In this document: positions 42,278 to 51,124 of the stretch, piece by piece
Numbering within the stretch: the stretch's first letter is position 1
How the letters are laid out: each line of letters opens with the position of its first letter
DNA from: an uncultured Saprospiraceae bacterium
Lineage (GTDB): Bacteria > Bacteroidota > Bacteroidia > Chitinophagales > Saprospiraceae
DNA length: 64,000 nucleotides
Reading direction: 5' to 3'
NCBI GenBank assembly: GCA_937921595.1
Contig: CAKZTD010000091.1
Span: 1-64,000, forward strand
The notes under the pieces: model-generated
What the model was told of the DNA's origin: nothing
Seen by the model: the letters and a program-made list of their open reading frames with translations, nothing else
Database searches by the model: none
Translations under genes and position numbers: made by a program

Positions 42278-43147
42278 TCAACTTATATTTCTCCTCTGTT
42301 TTAGAAAAATAAACCAGTAAACCATTCCAACCATTAAAGCACCTCCAATAATATTCCCTATCGTCACTGGCAATAAATTGTCTGTTAAAAAACTACTCCA
42401 GGTCAATTGAATATAGTCTGAAGGAAGGCGGTCGACAGAAGACCAAAAAGCATCATTCGCAAATGTTTTTATCATTAAACCTTTAGGAACAAAATACATA
42501 TTGGCAATACTGTGCTCGAAACCAGCAGCAACAAATGCAGTGATTGGAAATATGATCGCCAATATTTTATCAGTCGTTGATCGAGCACTGAAACACAACC
42601 AAACCGCTAAGCAAACTAAGATATTACAGAGCGCCCCTAAAGCAATGGCTTGTGTAAAACCCAGACTACATTTTGCAGCAGCAATATTCAAAGCATTTAA
42701 TCCAACAGCTCCATTTGAAAACATATATTGCTGAGCAATGATCATCAGAACCGCTAAAGAAATAGCACCGACTAGGTTTCCTAGATAAACGATTCCCCAG
42801 TTCCGGAGCAGTTGACTAGTCTTAATTTTTCCACTAGCCCAAGCCATACTGATCAAATTATTTCCAGTAAACAATTCTGCTCCCGCAACAATCACCAAGA
42901 TCAAACCTAAACTAAAAGCTAATCCACCAACGAGCTTTGTCATTCCCCAATACATCGTTGAACCAGTCGTAACGGTAGTCGCGAAGATAGCTCCTAAACC
43001 AATAAAAGCTCCTGCGAGAATAGCAAGCATAAAAGTTTTAGTAAAACCCATTTTTGCTTTTGACACACCGACCGATTCTGCCTTTTCGGCCATAGCCTCA
43101 GGAAGAAGAGCGTCGACCTTTATTTCGTTTTTTGAAAAGTCTGACAT
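42278..43147 (-). CDS. Formate/nitrite transporter family protein
   Basis: A 289-aa channel with six membrane helices: MLAILAGAFIGLGAIFATTV, GGLAFSLGLILVIVAGAELFTGN, SLAVLMIIAQQYM, GFTQAIALGALCNILVCLAVWLCF, IFPITAFVAAGFEHSIANMYFVP and LPVTIGNIIGGALMVGMVYW. The motifs FTGN and GFEHSIANMYF (with the channel His) are FNT hallmarks. Family members move formate, nitrite or hydrosulfide; the substrate is not readable here. Formate export or nitrite uptake both suit low-oxygen metabolism. It lies 4 nt after the 2TM gene in an operator-controlled operon. Confidence 0.92.
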   Translation of the reverse strand: MSDFSKNEIKVDALLPEAMAEKAESVGVSKAKMGFTKTFMLAILAGAFIGLGAIFATTVTTGSTMYWGMTKLVGGLAFSLGLILVIVAGAELFTGNNLISMAWASGKIKTSQLLRNWGIVYLGNLVGAISLAVLMIIAQQYMFSNGAVGLNALNIAAAKCSLGFTQAIALGALCNILVCLAVWLCFSARSTTDKILAIIFPITAFVAAGFEHSIANMYFVPKGLMIKTFANDAFWSSVDRLPSDYIQLTWSSFLTDNLLPVTIGNIIGGALMVGMVYWFIFLKQRRNIS

Positions 43148-43151
43148 GAAT

Positions 43152-43382
43152 TTAATCTATATTCATTCTTTTTGAAAAAACAAAAACTTTCAATGCATGA
43201 ACAACTACACCAATTCCCCAGCCCATTATTGGCCATTGAAACCATAAACTTTCAGGGGTAGAACTCAAGTTGAAAACAATAAAAACGATGCTCATTGCTA
43301 TGTAAATAAAAAGATGGATATAAAATTTAAATTTTTCATCCGATTCTTCAAACCTGTTTTTATAATATTCTTTGTTTTTCAT
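43152..43382 (-). CDS. 2TM domain protein
   Basis: A 76-aa protein with a charged N-terminus (MKNKEYYKNRFEESDEKFKFYIH) and two membrane helices (LFIYIAMSIVFIVFNL and WPIMGWGIGVVVHALKVF), the arrangement of the 2TM domain family. Such modules often precede histidine kinases or DNA-binding domains but here occur alone. It is the first gene of the leftward operon leading to the formate/nitrite transporter, with its own operator pair. A small membrane accessory of the channel is a reasonable guess. Confidence 0.85.
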   Translation of the reverse strand: MKNKEYYKNRFEESDEKFKFYIHLFIYIAMSIVFIVFNLSSTPESLWFQWPIMGWGIGVVVHALKVFVFSKRMNID

Positions 43383-43420
43383 AATGGATAATTTTCACAA
43401 TACCAAAATTAGTATCTCTT

Positions 43421-43486
43421 CAAAAATCAATATTAATTTCAAACTAAGTAATGAGAATAATCAATTCAATAAGTGATTAATGACAG
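43421..43486 (-). promoter_or_regulatory. FNR-type operator and -7 element for 2TM/FNT operon
   Basis: Proximal dyad ATGAGaataATCAA (43451-43464) is 36.5 bp from the last G of leftward GAttTTTG (43428-43421). A degenerate distal partner GTGATtaatGACAG (43473-43486) lies 22 bp further. Confidence 0.65.
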
Positions 43487-43502
43487 GCCTCGATAAACCT
43501 AA

Positions 43503-43568
43503 TTGATCAGTATCAAAAGCCAAACTGATTCAGATCATTTCGAATACCTTTTCTTCCTCTTAAATTTG
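43503..43568 (+). promoter_or_regulatory. Tandem FNR-type operator and -7 element for Hsp20
   Basis: Perfect distal dyad TTGATcagtATCAA (43503-43516), proximal CTGATtcagATCAT (43525-43538), 22 bp apart, and an exact -7 element TAaaTTTG (43561-43568), 36.5 bp from the proximal centre. This is the clearest example of the arrangement. Confidence 0.88.
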
Positions 43569-43610
43569 TAATAGAAAATAAAATTTTATCAAACCATTAA
43601 ATTTCCTATT

Positions 43611-44054
43611 ATGTCTCTTATCAAAAGAAAAAAAAGAAATGGTATGTTTCCAGTAATTAATTCTGTCTTCGATAATTTTTTTGAAGATGATAATGCTTTA
43701 TTAAAAAAATGGCGCAACGGCACTGCCTTCCCTTCAGTGAATGTCAAAGACGAAGATAAAAGTTACTGCTTGGAAGTTGCTGCACCAGGATTGAGCAAGA
43801 AAGACTTTGAAATAGAAGTCGATAAAGGTGTATTAACGATTAGCGCTAAAACTAAAAAAGAAGATAAAGAAGAAACTGAAAATTATACTCGTCAGGAATT
43901 CAGTTACAGTTCTTTTTCCAGGTCTTTTTGGTTACCAGAAGCAATAAAAGAATCTGAAATCAAGGCTAGCTATAAGGATGGTATTCTTACTGTCAATGTT
44001 CCAAAAGCAAAAATAGTTAAGAAAAAGACAGCTAAAAAAATTGCGATCAAGTAA
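43611..44054 (+). CDS. Hsp20/alpha-crystallin family small heat shock protein
   Basis: A 147-aa chaperone with the alpha-crystallin domain (about 38-135): FPSVNVKDEDKSYCLEVAAPGLSKKDFEIEVDKGVLTISAK, then YSSFSRSFWLPEAIKESEIKASYKDGILTVNVPKAK. The C-terminus ends IAIK, with the I-x-I anchor. It holds unfolded proteins in an ATP-independent way. Hsp20 of this type (Acr/HspX) is the hallmark of hypoxia regulons in mycobacteria, and here it has the best-formed tandem operator in the window. A terminator follows at 44123. Confidence 0.95.
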   Translation: MSLIKRKKRNGMFPVINSVFDNFFEDDNALLKKWRNGTAFPSVNVKDEDKSYCLEVAAPGLSKKDFEIEVDKGVLTISAKTKKEDKEETENYTRQEFSYSSFSRSFWLPEAIKESEIKASYKDGILTVNVPKAKIVKKKTAKKIAIK

Positions 44055-44122
44055 GCTTTTTAAAAGCTTTTTAAAAGCTTTTACTTTGATCATAAAAATT
44101 GGTTTTTCGTTTTGTTTGTTGC

Positions 44123-44156
44123 CCCGAAGGATGTAAAATCCTTCGGGATTTTTTAA
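44123..44156 (+). terminator. Intrinsic terminator after Hsp20
   Basis: 10-bp perfect stem CCCGAAGGAT / ATCCTTCGGG, loop GTAAA, then ATTTTTTAA. Confidence 0.92.
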
Positions 44157-44249
44157 TTGAAAATATTCAAAAAGAATCGACGAAACATAAACAACTAGCA
44201 ATCAGTACTCTGCAAACAATATCAGATCATATTCTTGAAAAAGTTCATT

Positions 44250-47200
44250 TTATCGAAATGCTCGACCAATACTTATCGCAGGATAAAAACGCTCCTCATC
44301 CGAGAAACTTGCAGAAAGAGAAACCGTCAAACCTTCATCAAGTGGTACAATGTAAAAACCAAAACCATAACCGTATCGCCACTCATTCGTTTCATCCGAA
44401 CCATCAAGATAAATCCGGCCACGGTCATAAAAAACCTTGACCCCAACCTTGACAGGAACAACAGAAGTATGTTTTTCAAATAACTGATACCGCAATTCAA
44501 CATTAAAAAAAGCACTGGCAGTTCCTGTAAAACGATTTTCAAAATACCCTCGTAATCCATTCCGATCGCCAAGTGTTGGCAAATCATACCAAGGGATTTC
44601 ATCACCATGACTTATCGCTCCTCCTCCTCGAAGCCCTAAGGTTAAAGGGTTTTTAGTTCGGCTCGATACATAATAATCTACCGCTCCTTTTGCCACTCCG
44701 TAGTTCTGATTATCTCCAGTCAGTATCGTATTATTTTGATATTCTAAAAGTGCACGTATCCCTCGATATGGCAGTCCTTTGGAATCTCGAAAATCAATAT
44801 CCAATTTCGCTTGTGCAGGGACAGAACTAAGCTTGAGCCCCGAACCAAAAACGTCCCCATTCTGAACACTCAAAAAAGTGTTTTCCAAAATCTCTGATTC
44901 ATTTCTCTCTACTCCTACCGAAAAGCTAAAAGCACTTTCGTTCCAAAAATCTTTAATAGCACCAACAGTAAATTGGAAAGTTCTCATCTTTGCTTTATAA
45001 AAATCTTCATCGAATAAAGAATCTTTTTTGACAGAACTATTTCCAAGTCCATAGAAATAATTATAAAAATCAGCATCGGCAAATGATCCATTAAATTGAA
45101 AATCCCAATCTCTAAATACCTGATGGAATCGACCAGAATAACTAGCGGTTAAATTCTTTTCTGTGGTGTATCCAAAATTAAATCTATGTTTACTTTTGTA
45201 CTCATCTTTTTCAAATGATTTAAAATTGAGCAAGGCCCCTAAATTAATTCCAAATCCACTAAATCTATTGTACCCAAGATAAACCAAAGGGATATGCCGA
45301 TCATATTCAAAACGATTGAAATCGTATTCATAGAGTTCTTTATTCCAATGATCCGCTACCTTCCCTCCTCCTTTCAATTCGTATTTTGTTCCTTTTCCTT
45401 TATCGTAGACCAAGGTCTTCGGTGTTCCTGCCACGTCTTTAAAATGATCATCACCAGGGCCTCCAAAAGTTCGAACTTTAATCTTCGATCTTTTAGCATT
45501 TCCCTTTATATCAAACACATCGTCACCTCCTAATCCAAATAATCGAATCTCTTCGGTTTCTTTTGGATAAAAAATTCGGTCGTACAAAAGGTCATTCGTC
45601 TTTGTCCCACCGTCACTGATAAAAATTTTTACGTTCACTTTATCTTTTTCATAAATGACTACAAAATATTCATCCTTGGTAGATCCTAAAACTTCTACCT
45701 CTTTGGCAAGCAAGGCATAATATTTTAAGGCCGCGTCATCCAACTCCTTGATTCTGTTTTTTAATTTTTCTTCGATCTCCTTTCCTGATTTTTCATAAAC
45801 CTCTGGAGGCATCTTTCGAATTGCATTTTCAATATCTTCGCTTGAAATATTATCTTGAATATATTTCGCTTCTTTGACAAATTGCTCTTTCGAAATCTCT
45901 GAAGCTAAAAAGCGATCCAAGTGTCTCGCTTGCCAGGTAAGACTTTGAATATCTCCTATCTTTTTCCCAAAATTTTCAATAGCAGCAATCCCAAACCTTC
46001 GATCTGCCAACCAGGGAATCACTCCGTCCTGGCGAGAAAATACATGATCTCGATCTCTTGGAATCGGTCTAAAAATCCGCCAGCCATCTTCCTGATCAAA
46101 GGCAGCCCATTTCCAATTGTCCTCATGCTTACTCCAGTCACCAACCCAAATATCAAAAAGCCTTGCACGAATAAATTCCGATGGATCAACTTTCTTTTTT
46201 TGATTTTTATAAAAATACCTAAAGAGCTTTGTGCTCTTAACGACTTCGTCTGCATTGGCAAAATAGTTCCCATAATAATTCCGTTTCCCTGGATTCTCTT
46301 CCAGCATCCCAAATAGATTTCCGTATTTTTTTTGAAAAGGTCCCAGCTTTTTATCATCTGGCAAAACATAAAGCTTTGGGCTTACATGAAGAATATTTAA
46401 TTCATCTAATAATGGAGCAATTACCATGGCACCGAATGGTTGTTGAGTAGAAGTTTGATCTCTTAAAAGAGCCGAAATAAAGGTAGGTCGCAATTTATAA
46501 TTGAGTGCTTTGGATGGATCTTTATTGACGGACCTAAAAGAATATCGGGTTCCATTTCTGGATTTGAATTTCAGGGAAGTCGTTTGTCTACCGCCACCTT
46601 TATTAAAAGCGGTCAAACCATCAAAGGTATGGTCTAAATCCAGATAAGGCACTTGCACTGGAGTATTCCATGTTGTTCGATAATGTTTTCCTAACCAAAT
46701 CTTTTTCCAGGCATTTGCTTTATATTCTTTTCCTGCTATGACATTCGTCAATCCTTTATAAGTACTTGACATTTCCAGATCAGCTTCTTGCTTTGGTCGA
46801 CAAGGAACATACGAATTATTCATTAATTTTCCGCCATCATTAATTTCGCATAAGGAGTGGAATAAAACATGAGATTCATCTTTCCCAAAAGACTGTTTTT
46901 GATTATCTATTTTTAAAAAAGAAGAAACCACTTTCCCTGATTTATAATAATCCAGCAACATTATCCCTGCCGCTTTTTTACTCATCAAAGCTCTTTCGTG
47001 ATCAGCTACATATTTCGATTTAGTTGGAGCACCGCTATTCAGAACGTAGTTATTTCCTCCGCTGATAATCTGCTGATTTTTTTCATGTCCAGAAGCAAAA
47101 ATCAAATTGCTATGAAAAAATAACAGATTGTAAATGTCTTCTCTGAATTCTTTTAATTTAGGGTTCGCCAGATCTTTTTTTCCTCCGACATTGGCATGGA

Positions 47201-47936
47201 ATGCGGTATTAAAACTTCCCAAAACAGGAAAGGGTTTTAGTTGGTCAAAAAAGGAAAAGTATCCTCCATAATTCCCAAGTGAAACGATCGGATGGTGTCC
47301 AAAGATTAAAACATTTTTATCATGATTATCATCGATGATATCTTCTAACTCTTCTTTTAAATGGGTCGGTGTGATAAATTTACAATTACCATCAGCAGGT
47401 CGAGGTTTATCGAAAGAATGATTCCACCATTGAGAATTAAGCGTAATTATTGTCAAGCCTTCGTTGACTTCAAACACCGTCGGCCCAGGGCAGGCTTTTT
47501 TTATTGCCCAGCTGGTTTGTGTAAAATCTCGAGCAGCCAGATATTTCTTGATCTTTGATTCTAGGTTTTTGAGACTCTTTTCTCCTCCTTTTCTCCCTTT
47601 GTTCCAATCACGATCTCCGGGAATCAAAATAAGATGTCCATCAGGAAAAGATTCCATCATGGAAATCAAATCGTATATCTTTTTCAATTGCGCTTCACTA
47701 GTAGTCTCTCCAATTTTTTCATCGACTAAATCCCCATTTACGACCAGCGTGAATGGAGTATTGAGTTTAGAGAATTGAGCTTTTAACCCTTGAGAAAATG
47801 AGGTAGTATTTTCAATATCCGTTAGATTTCCAAAAAAAAATACGGAATGTAGTTTTTTAGAATCTTGCGAAAAAATTGATGAGGAGAAAATAAAAAGTAG
47901 ACACAAACTGAGGAGTAGAGTTTTTGAAAATCGCAT
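44250..47936 (-). CDS. Metallophosphoesterase fused to Omp85-like outer-membrane barrel
   Basis: A 1228-aa exported protein. After the signal peptide (1-24) comes a calcineurin-type phosphoesterase domain (about 30-340): SVFFFGNLTD, VVNGDLVDEK, LIPGDRDWNKG and LIFGHHPIVSLG supply the metal ligands. A middle region of about 550 residues (NYYGNYFANADEVVKSTKLFRYF, DIWVGDWSKHEDNWKWAAFD) carries an unassigned domain, and the last ~330 residues form a surface-antigen/Omp85 barrel (FGINLGALLNFKSF, DLPTLGDRNGLRGYFENRFTG, terminal FYPAISIGRAFR). The phosphoesterase would lie in the periplasm or outside, tethered to its own barrel. The exact topology and substrate are unknown. No operator pair was found. 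Confidence 0.85.
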   Translation of the reverse strand: MRFSKTLLLSLCLLFIFSSSIFSQDSKKLHSVFFFGNLTDIENTTSFSQGLKAQFSKLNTPFTLVVNGDLVDEKIGETTSEAQLKKIYDLISMMESFPDGHLILIPGDRDWNKGRKGGEKSLKNLESKIKKYLAARDFTQTSWAIKKACPGPTVFEVNEGLTIITLNSQWWNHSFDKPRPADGNCKFITPTHLKEELEDIIDDNHDKNVLIFGHHPIVSLGNYGGYFSFFDQLKPFPVLGSFNTAFHANVGGKKDLANPKLKEFREDIYNLLFFHSNLIFASGHEKNQQIISGGNNYVLNSGAPTKSKYVADHERALMSKKAAGIMLLDYYKSGKVVSSFLKIDNQKQSFGKDESHVLFHSLCEINDGGKLMNNSYVPCRPKQEADLEMSSTYKGLTNVIAGKEYKANAWKKIWLGKHYRTTWNTPVQVPYLDLDHTFDGLTAFNKGGGRQTTSLKFKSRNGTRYSFRSVNKDPSKALNYKLRPTFISALLRDQTSTQQPFGAMVIAPLLDELNILHVSPKLYVLPDDKKLGPFQKKYGNLFGMLEENPGKRNYYGNYFANADEVVKSTKLFRYFYKNQKKKVDPSEFIRARLFDIWVGDWSKHEDNWKWAAFDQEDGWRIFRPIPRDRDHVFSRQDGVIPWLADRRFGIAAIENFGKKIGDIQSLTWQARHLDRFLASEISKEQFVKEAKYIQDNISSEDIENAIRKMPPEVYEKSGKEIEEKLKNRIKELDDAALKYYALLAKEVEVLGSTKDEYFVVIYEKDKVNVKIFISDGGTKTNDLLYDRIFYPKETEEIRLFGLGGDDVFDIKGNAKRSKIKVRTFGGPGDDHFKDVAGTPKTLVYDKGKGTKYELKGGGKVADHWNKELYEYDFNRFEYDRHIPLVYLGYNRFSGFGINLGALLNFKSFEKDEYKSKHRFNFGYTTEKNLTASYSGRFHQVFRDWDFQFNGSFADADFYNYFYGLGNSSVKKDSLFDEDFYKAKMRTFQFTVGAIKDFWNESAFSFSVGVERNESEILENTFLSVQNGDVFGSGLKLSSVPAQAKLDIDFRDSKGLPYRGIRALLEYQNNTILTGDNQNYGVAKGAVDYYVSSRTKNPLTLGLRGGGAISHGDEIPWYDLPTLGDRNGLRGYFENRFTGTASAFFNVELRYQLFEKHTSVVPVKVGVKVFYDRGRIYLDGSDETNEWRYGYGFGFYIVPLDEGLTVSLSASFSDEERFYPAISIGRAFR

Positions 47937-48097
47937 TTTTATGGCTTTGATTTTGAAATTTAATGGGGTTTTCTAGGATTAAGTAAGTATCATAAACCAC
48001 CGAATAGAGTTTCCCTATCAATTTTCATAACACCTTAGCCAAGCATTAAGATTTTAGAAACCTCCTTTTTCTGATTTTATGATTGCAATTTGAGTTA

Positions 48098-48853
48098 TTA
48101 CATGCTGCTCTTTAGCGAGGAGAATACTTTTGGAAAGTTCTTTTTAATCTTAGATCTTTTTAAATATTTTGGGAGCGCAATCTTGGTTGTCCTCTTTTCA
48201 GAAAACCTAAAATCGCAATGATCATCTCCACTAGCGAGTGACTTTGTTCTTTTAAAGCCCATTTCTTCAAAATCATTATGCATACATCCCGCGGCACAAA
48301 TCACTTCTGTAAAATCTTCTTCTCCTATTTGATCATTCATTTTACAAACCGCACATTCCGTATAGTTCAATCCAAAATCAAAAGCTTCATCTTTTCCTTT
48401 TAAAAAATCAAAAACATAATCATCGGGAAATTCTCTTTCCTGGGATCTCTTAGCCAACTTATGGAAACGAATTTTGTTTAATTTCGAAAGCAACCACAGC
48501 TTCTTTTTTTTCCCTTTACCACCTTGCATAAATCCTCGAACCAGCATGAATGTAAGCTGCTTCGCTAATATTTTATTTTTTAAAAACGTTCGTAAAGAAA
48601 GGTAAAAAGAAAGACTGATAGCACTTAAAACCACCGTTTGAGTAAACGGGTTTTTCGCACCTCCGATGTAAGGGATATTGGGAATTATTTTTACAAATTC
48701 TTTTTCCGCTTTTGCAAAAACTTTTCTAGCAAAATTACTGGAGAATTCAATTTCAAGTTGCCACGAAACTACCTTAACAATTTTTTTGAATTGCTTTAGT
48801 AGTTTTTCTTTACGAGAAATATAGTAGTCGGTTGGATGCTTAATACCGTTCAT
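48098..48853 (-). CDS. ATC-hydrolase-like (L-2-amino-thiazoline-4-carboxylate hydrolase) family protein
   Basis: A 251-aa protein with a helical N-terminus, two mildly hydrophobic helices (FTQTVVLSAISLSFYLSL) and a Cys-rich C-terminal half: NYTECAVCKMNDQIG, VICAAGCMHNDFEEMGFKRTKSLASGDDHCDFRFSEKR. The pattern C-x(n)-D-x-GF-RT--LA-G---CDF-F is that of the ATC hydrolase family, whose best-known member opens thiazolines; most relatives are uncharacterised. It is co-transcribed with the eRF1-like gene upstream (30-nt gap). Confidence 0.8.
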   Translation of the reverse strand: MNGIKHPTDYYISRKEKLLKQFKKIVKVVSWQLEIEFSSNFARKVFAKAEKEFVKIIPNIPYIGGAKNPFTQTVVLSAISLSFYLSLRTFLKNKILAKQLTFMLVRGFMQGGKGKKKKLWLLSKLNKIRFHKLAKRSQEREFPDDYVFDFLKGKDEAFDFGLNYTECAVCKMNDQIGEEDFTEVICAAGCMHNDFEEMGFKRTKSLASGDDHCDFRFSEKRTTKIALPKYLKRSKIKKNFPKVFSSLKSSM

Positions 48854-48883
48854 AATTTTAGAGCAGGTCGAAAAACAATTGAA

Positions 48884-49324
48884 TTATTTAGGATGTTTGT
48901 TTAGCAAGCTATCAAGATCAAAATGTTCTTTTACTCGGGCAATCTTCTGAGGTTCGGTCATAGAATCGGCACTTTCTACTGTCACTTTACAACCTCTGAA
49001 TTGATGGCGATCAGCAATACTTTCGCTCAGTTGATTTTTCGTACTTGCTGGTCCAAAAAGATAAAGCGCTTTCGCTCCTTCAACTTTTCTCAGTACTTCG
49101 TCAAAATATTTTCGTAGTTGATGCTTCTTTCGCTCTTCATATTTCTTCTCTGGATTCGTATCCATTGGGCCCCAAGGAGTTTTAGATCTTGTTCCTCCGA
49201 TTGCATGAAAGTCATCAATATTAGAAAGCACTACTTCTGTTTTAGCTTCATCATTTTGAAAAGAAACAATTACAGCCTGCTTACTGTCTAGCCAAATACC
49301 TTTGAGTGATTTTAATTTTTCCAT
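48884..49324 (-). CDS. Bacterial eRF1-like (baeRF-type) small protein
   Basis: A 146-aa protein whose beta-alpha pattern (GIWLDSKQAVIVSF, EERKKHQLRKYFDEVLRKVEGAKALYLFGPASTKNQLSESI) recalls the RNase-H-fold middle domain of archaeo-eukaryotic release factor relatives found in bacteria. The GGQ loop of true release factors is absent, and the family is suspected to act in ribosome rescue or stress translation. It has a probable operator pair upstream and leads a two-gene unit with the ATC-hydrolase-like gene. The fold assignment is from pattern memory. Confidence 0.7.
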   Translation of the reverse strand: MEKLKSLKGIWLDSKQAVIVSFQNDEAKTEVVLSNIDDFHAIGGTRSKTPWGPMDTNPEKKYEERKKHQLRKYFDEVLRKVEGAKALYLFGPASTKNQLSESIADRHQFRGCKVTVESADSMTEPQKIARVKEHFDLDSLLNKHPK

Positions 49325-49340
49325 TTTATGTTTTTTTATT

Positions 49341-49406
49341 CAAAATATTAGAATCAAGACTTATGGGAAATGATTCTCATTAAACTCTTTTTTTTATTTT
49401 CATCAT
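49341..49406 (-). promoter_or_regulatory. Possible FNR-type operator for the eRF1-like gene
   Basis: ATGATtctcATTAA (49370-49383) and TTTATtttcATCAT (49393-49406) are 23 bp apart, not 22; the leftward -7 candidate ATatTTTG (49348-49341) is 35.5 bp from the proximal centre. Each element is imperfect. Confidence 0.4.
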
Positions 49407-49467
49407 AAAGGTTATTTAAAGAAGAAAGATATCAATTCATTCGGTTTCAATTGCAATGAAACAATTT

Positions 49468-51000
49468 TCACTCTAAACCAAATGCATAATAGTGAACTTC
49501 ATTAAAATCTTCCAGATAAAAACCTTCGAGTAGTACTCCTCCTTTAGTGTTTTCCAATATATCGACAAAGTGATTAACTGATTTTATAACTTCATTATTT
49601 AATTTTGAAATAACAAACCCTTTTTTAATCTCAGTATACTTTTTTACTAATCCAGGAAAAATATTGGTCACTTTCACTCCTCCTTCAATTTTTACTTTCA
49701 CTCGTTCTTTTTCAGAAAGGTTTTCGACAGTTATTCCCAAAGAATTTAAAACTTTTTCTAGCTTTTCTTTTGAAACCACTCCTTCAAAACTGCTCCCTTT
49801 TAAAATTACCTCTATAGTCCTTTCTTCTCCTTTTCTAATCAAACCGATAGTGACTGTATCTCCAGGATGATATCGACCAATGACCTCTTGGAGTCTAGGC
49901 GAGGATTCTATCTTTTCTTTATCTACTTTTATAATAACATCTTTCTTTCGAACACCAAACTCTTCAGCAGCACTATGCTCAACAATACTATCCACGTATA
50001 CCCCTTGAGTGGATTTTAAATCCAGTTCTTCCATTAAATCACTATTAAGATTTCGCATGTAAACGCCTAAATACGCTCTTTGAACTTCACCATAATTCAA
50101 TAAATCATCAATGACCTTTTTTGCGATATTTACGGGTATTGCAAAAGAGTATCCAGCATACGCCCCAGTCGGTGAAGCAATTGCAGTATTGATCCCAATA
50201 AGTTCACCTTTGAGATTAACCAAAGCTCCTCCACTATTCCCAGGGTTCACGGCTGCATCTGTTTGAATAAATGATTCGATCGAAGCATGATCTCGAATGA
50301 TATTTATATTTCGGGCTTTAGCACTTACGATTCCAGCGGTAACGGTAGTAGATAAATTAAAAGGATTCCCAACCGCCAACACCCATTCTCCAACTTCCAA
50401 AGAATCAGAATCTCCAAGAAGAATGAACTTTAAATTTTCTGCTTCAAATTTCAACAAAGCTAAATCAGTTGCCGAATCAGTCCCTACTACCTTTCCTTTG
50501 AAAGATTGATTGTCATTTAATACAATCTCAATTTCATCCGCATTTTTTATTACATGATTATTAGTAAGTACATAGCCATCATCTGTAATGATAATTCCGG
50601 ATCCACTTCCCATTCTTGATCGAGGATTTGGATTTTGATTTGGGTTATCGAAAAAATGTTCAAAATCATCTCCGAAAAAATCTTTAAAAAAATCTGGAAT
50701 TTCCAACCTATCTACAGAAATACTTTTTCCTTTATAAGTAGAAATGATATGCACAACCCCTGGCATAACTTTTTTTGCAGGAACACGAAAATCTAATGCG
50801 TTCAAACTTGTGCTGTTAAAGTTCTCTTTCAGGTTTGATGAAACACTTACTTGTTGAATATCTTCAATAGAGACTTCAGGTTTCTCAAGAACAACTGTTT
50901 CCTTTTTCTGAGCTTTACAACTTTGAATGAAAAACGAAATGATAAATAGCTTAACAACAACTATTGCCTCTCTCTTATTTTGTTGTATAAAATTGAACAT
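49468..51000 (-). CDS. HtrA/DegP family serine protease, lipoprotein form
   Basis: A 510-aa periplasmic protease-chaperone. The N-terminus ends in FIQSC, a probable lipobox, so it may be membrane-anchored. The trypsin-like domain has the full triad: His in VLTNNHVIKNADE (near 145), Asp in DSATDLALLKFE (near 175) and Ser in VNPGNSGGALVNL (near 255). A PDZ domain follows (about 310-400, GVYVDSIVEHSAAEEFGVRKKDVIIKV), and the C-terminal 100 residues look like a second, divergent PDZ (VTNIFPGLVKKYTEIKKGFVISKLN). It degrades misfolded envelope proteins. It is divergent from clpB; both have operator pairs in the intervening DNA. Confidence 0.93.
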   Translation of the reverse strand: MFNFIQQNKREAIVVVKLFIISFFIQSCKAQKKETVVLEKPEVSIEDIQQVSVSSNLKENFNSTSLNALDFRVPAKKVMPGVVHIISTYKGKSISVDRLEIPDFFKDFFGDDFEHFFDNPNQNPNPRSRMGSGSGIIITDDGYVLTNNHVIKNADEIEIVLNDNQSFKGKVVGTDSATDLALLKFEAENLKFILLGDSDSLEVGEWVLAVGNPFNLSTTVTAGIVSAKARNINIIRDHASIESFIQTDAAVNPGNSGGALVNLKGELIGINTAIASPTGAYAGYSFAIPVNIAKKVIDDLLNYGEVQRAYLGVYMRNLNSDLMEELDLKSTQGVYVDSIVEHSAAEEFGVRKKDVIIKVDKEKIESSPRLQEVIGRYHPGDTVTIGLIRKGEERTIEVILKGSSFEGVVSKEKLEKVLNSLGITVENLSEKERVKVKIEGGVKVTNIFPGLVKKYTEIKKGFVISKLNNEVIKSVNHFVDILENTKGGVLLEGFYLEDFNEVHYYAFGLE

Positions 51001-51020
51001 GCCTGTTAAAGTATTTTATT

Positions 51021-51087
51021 CAAAAATAGTAAAACAAACACTTCACTTTCTATGACAATAATCAACCTGAATTTTGATTTTCATCAT
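51021..51087 (-). promoter_or_regulatory. Tandem FNR-type operator and -7 element for HtrA
   Basis: Plus-strand sequences: proximal ATGACaataATCAA (51052-51065) and distal TTGATtttcATCAT (51074-51087), 22 bp apart. The leftward -7 is an exact TAttTTTG (51028-51021), 37.5 bp from the proximal centre. Confidence 0.72.
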
Positions 51088-51124
51088 TAAGATCTAGGGT
51101 CTCAATATTTTTACAATATGCATT

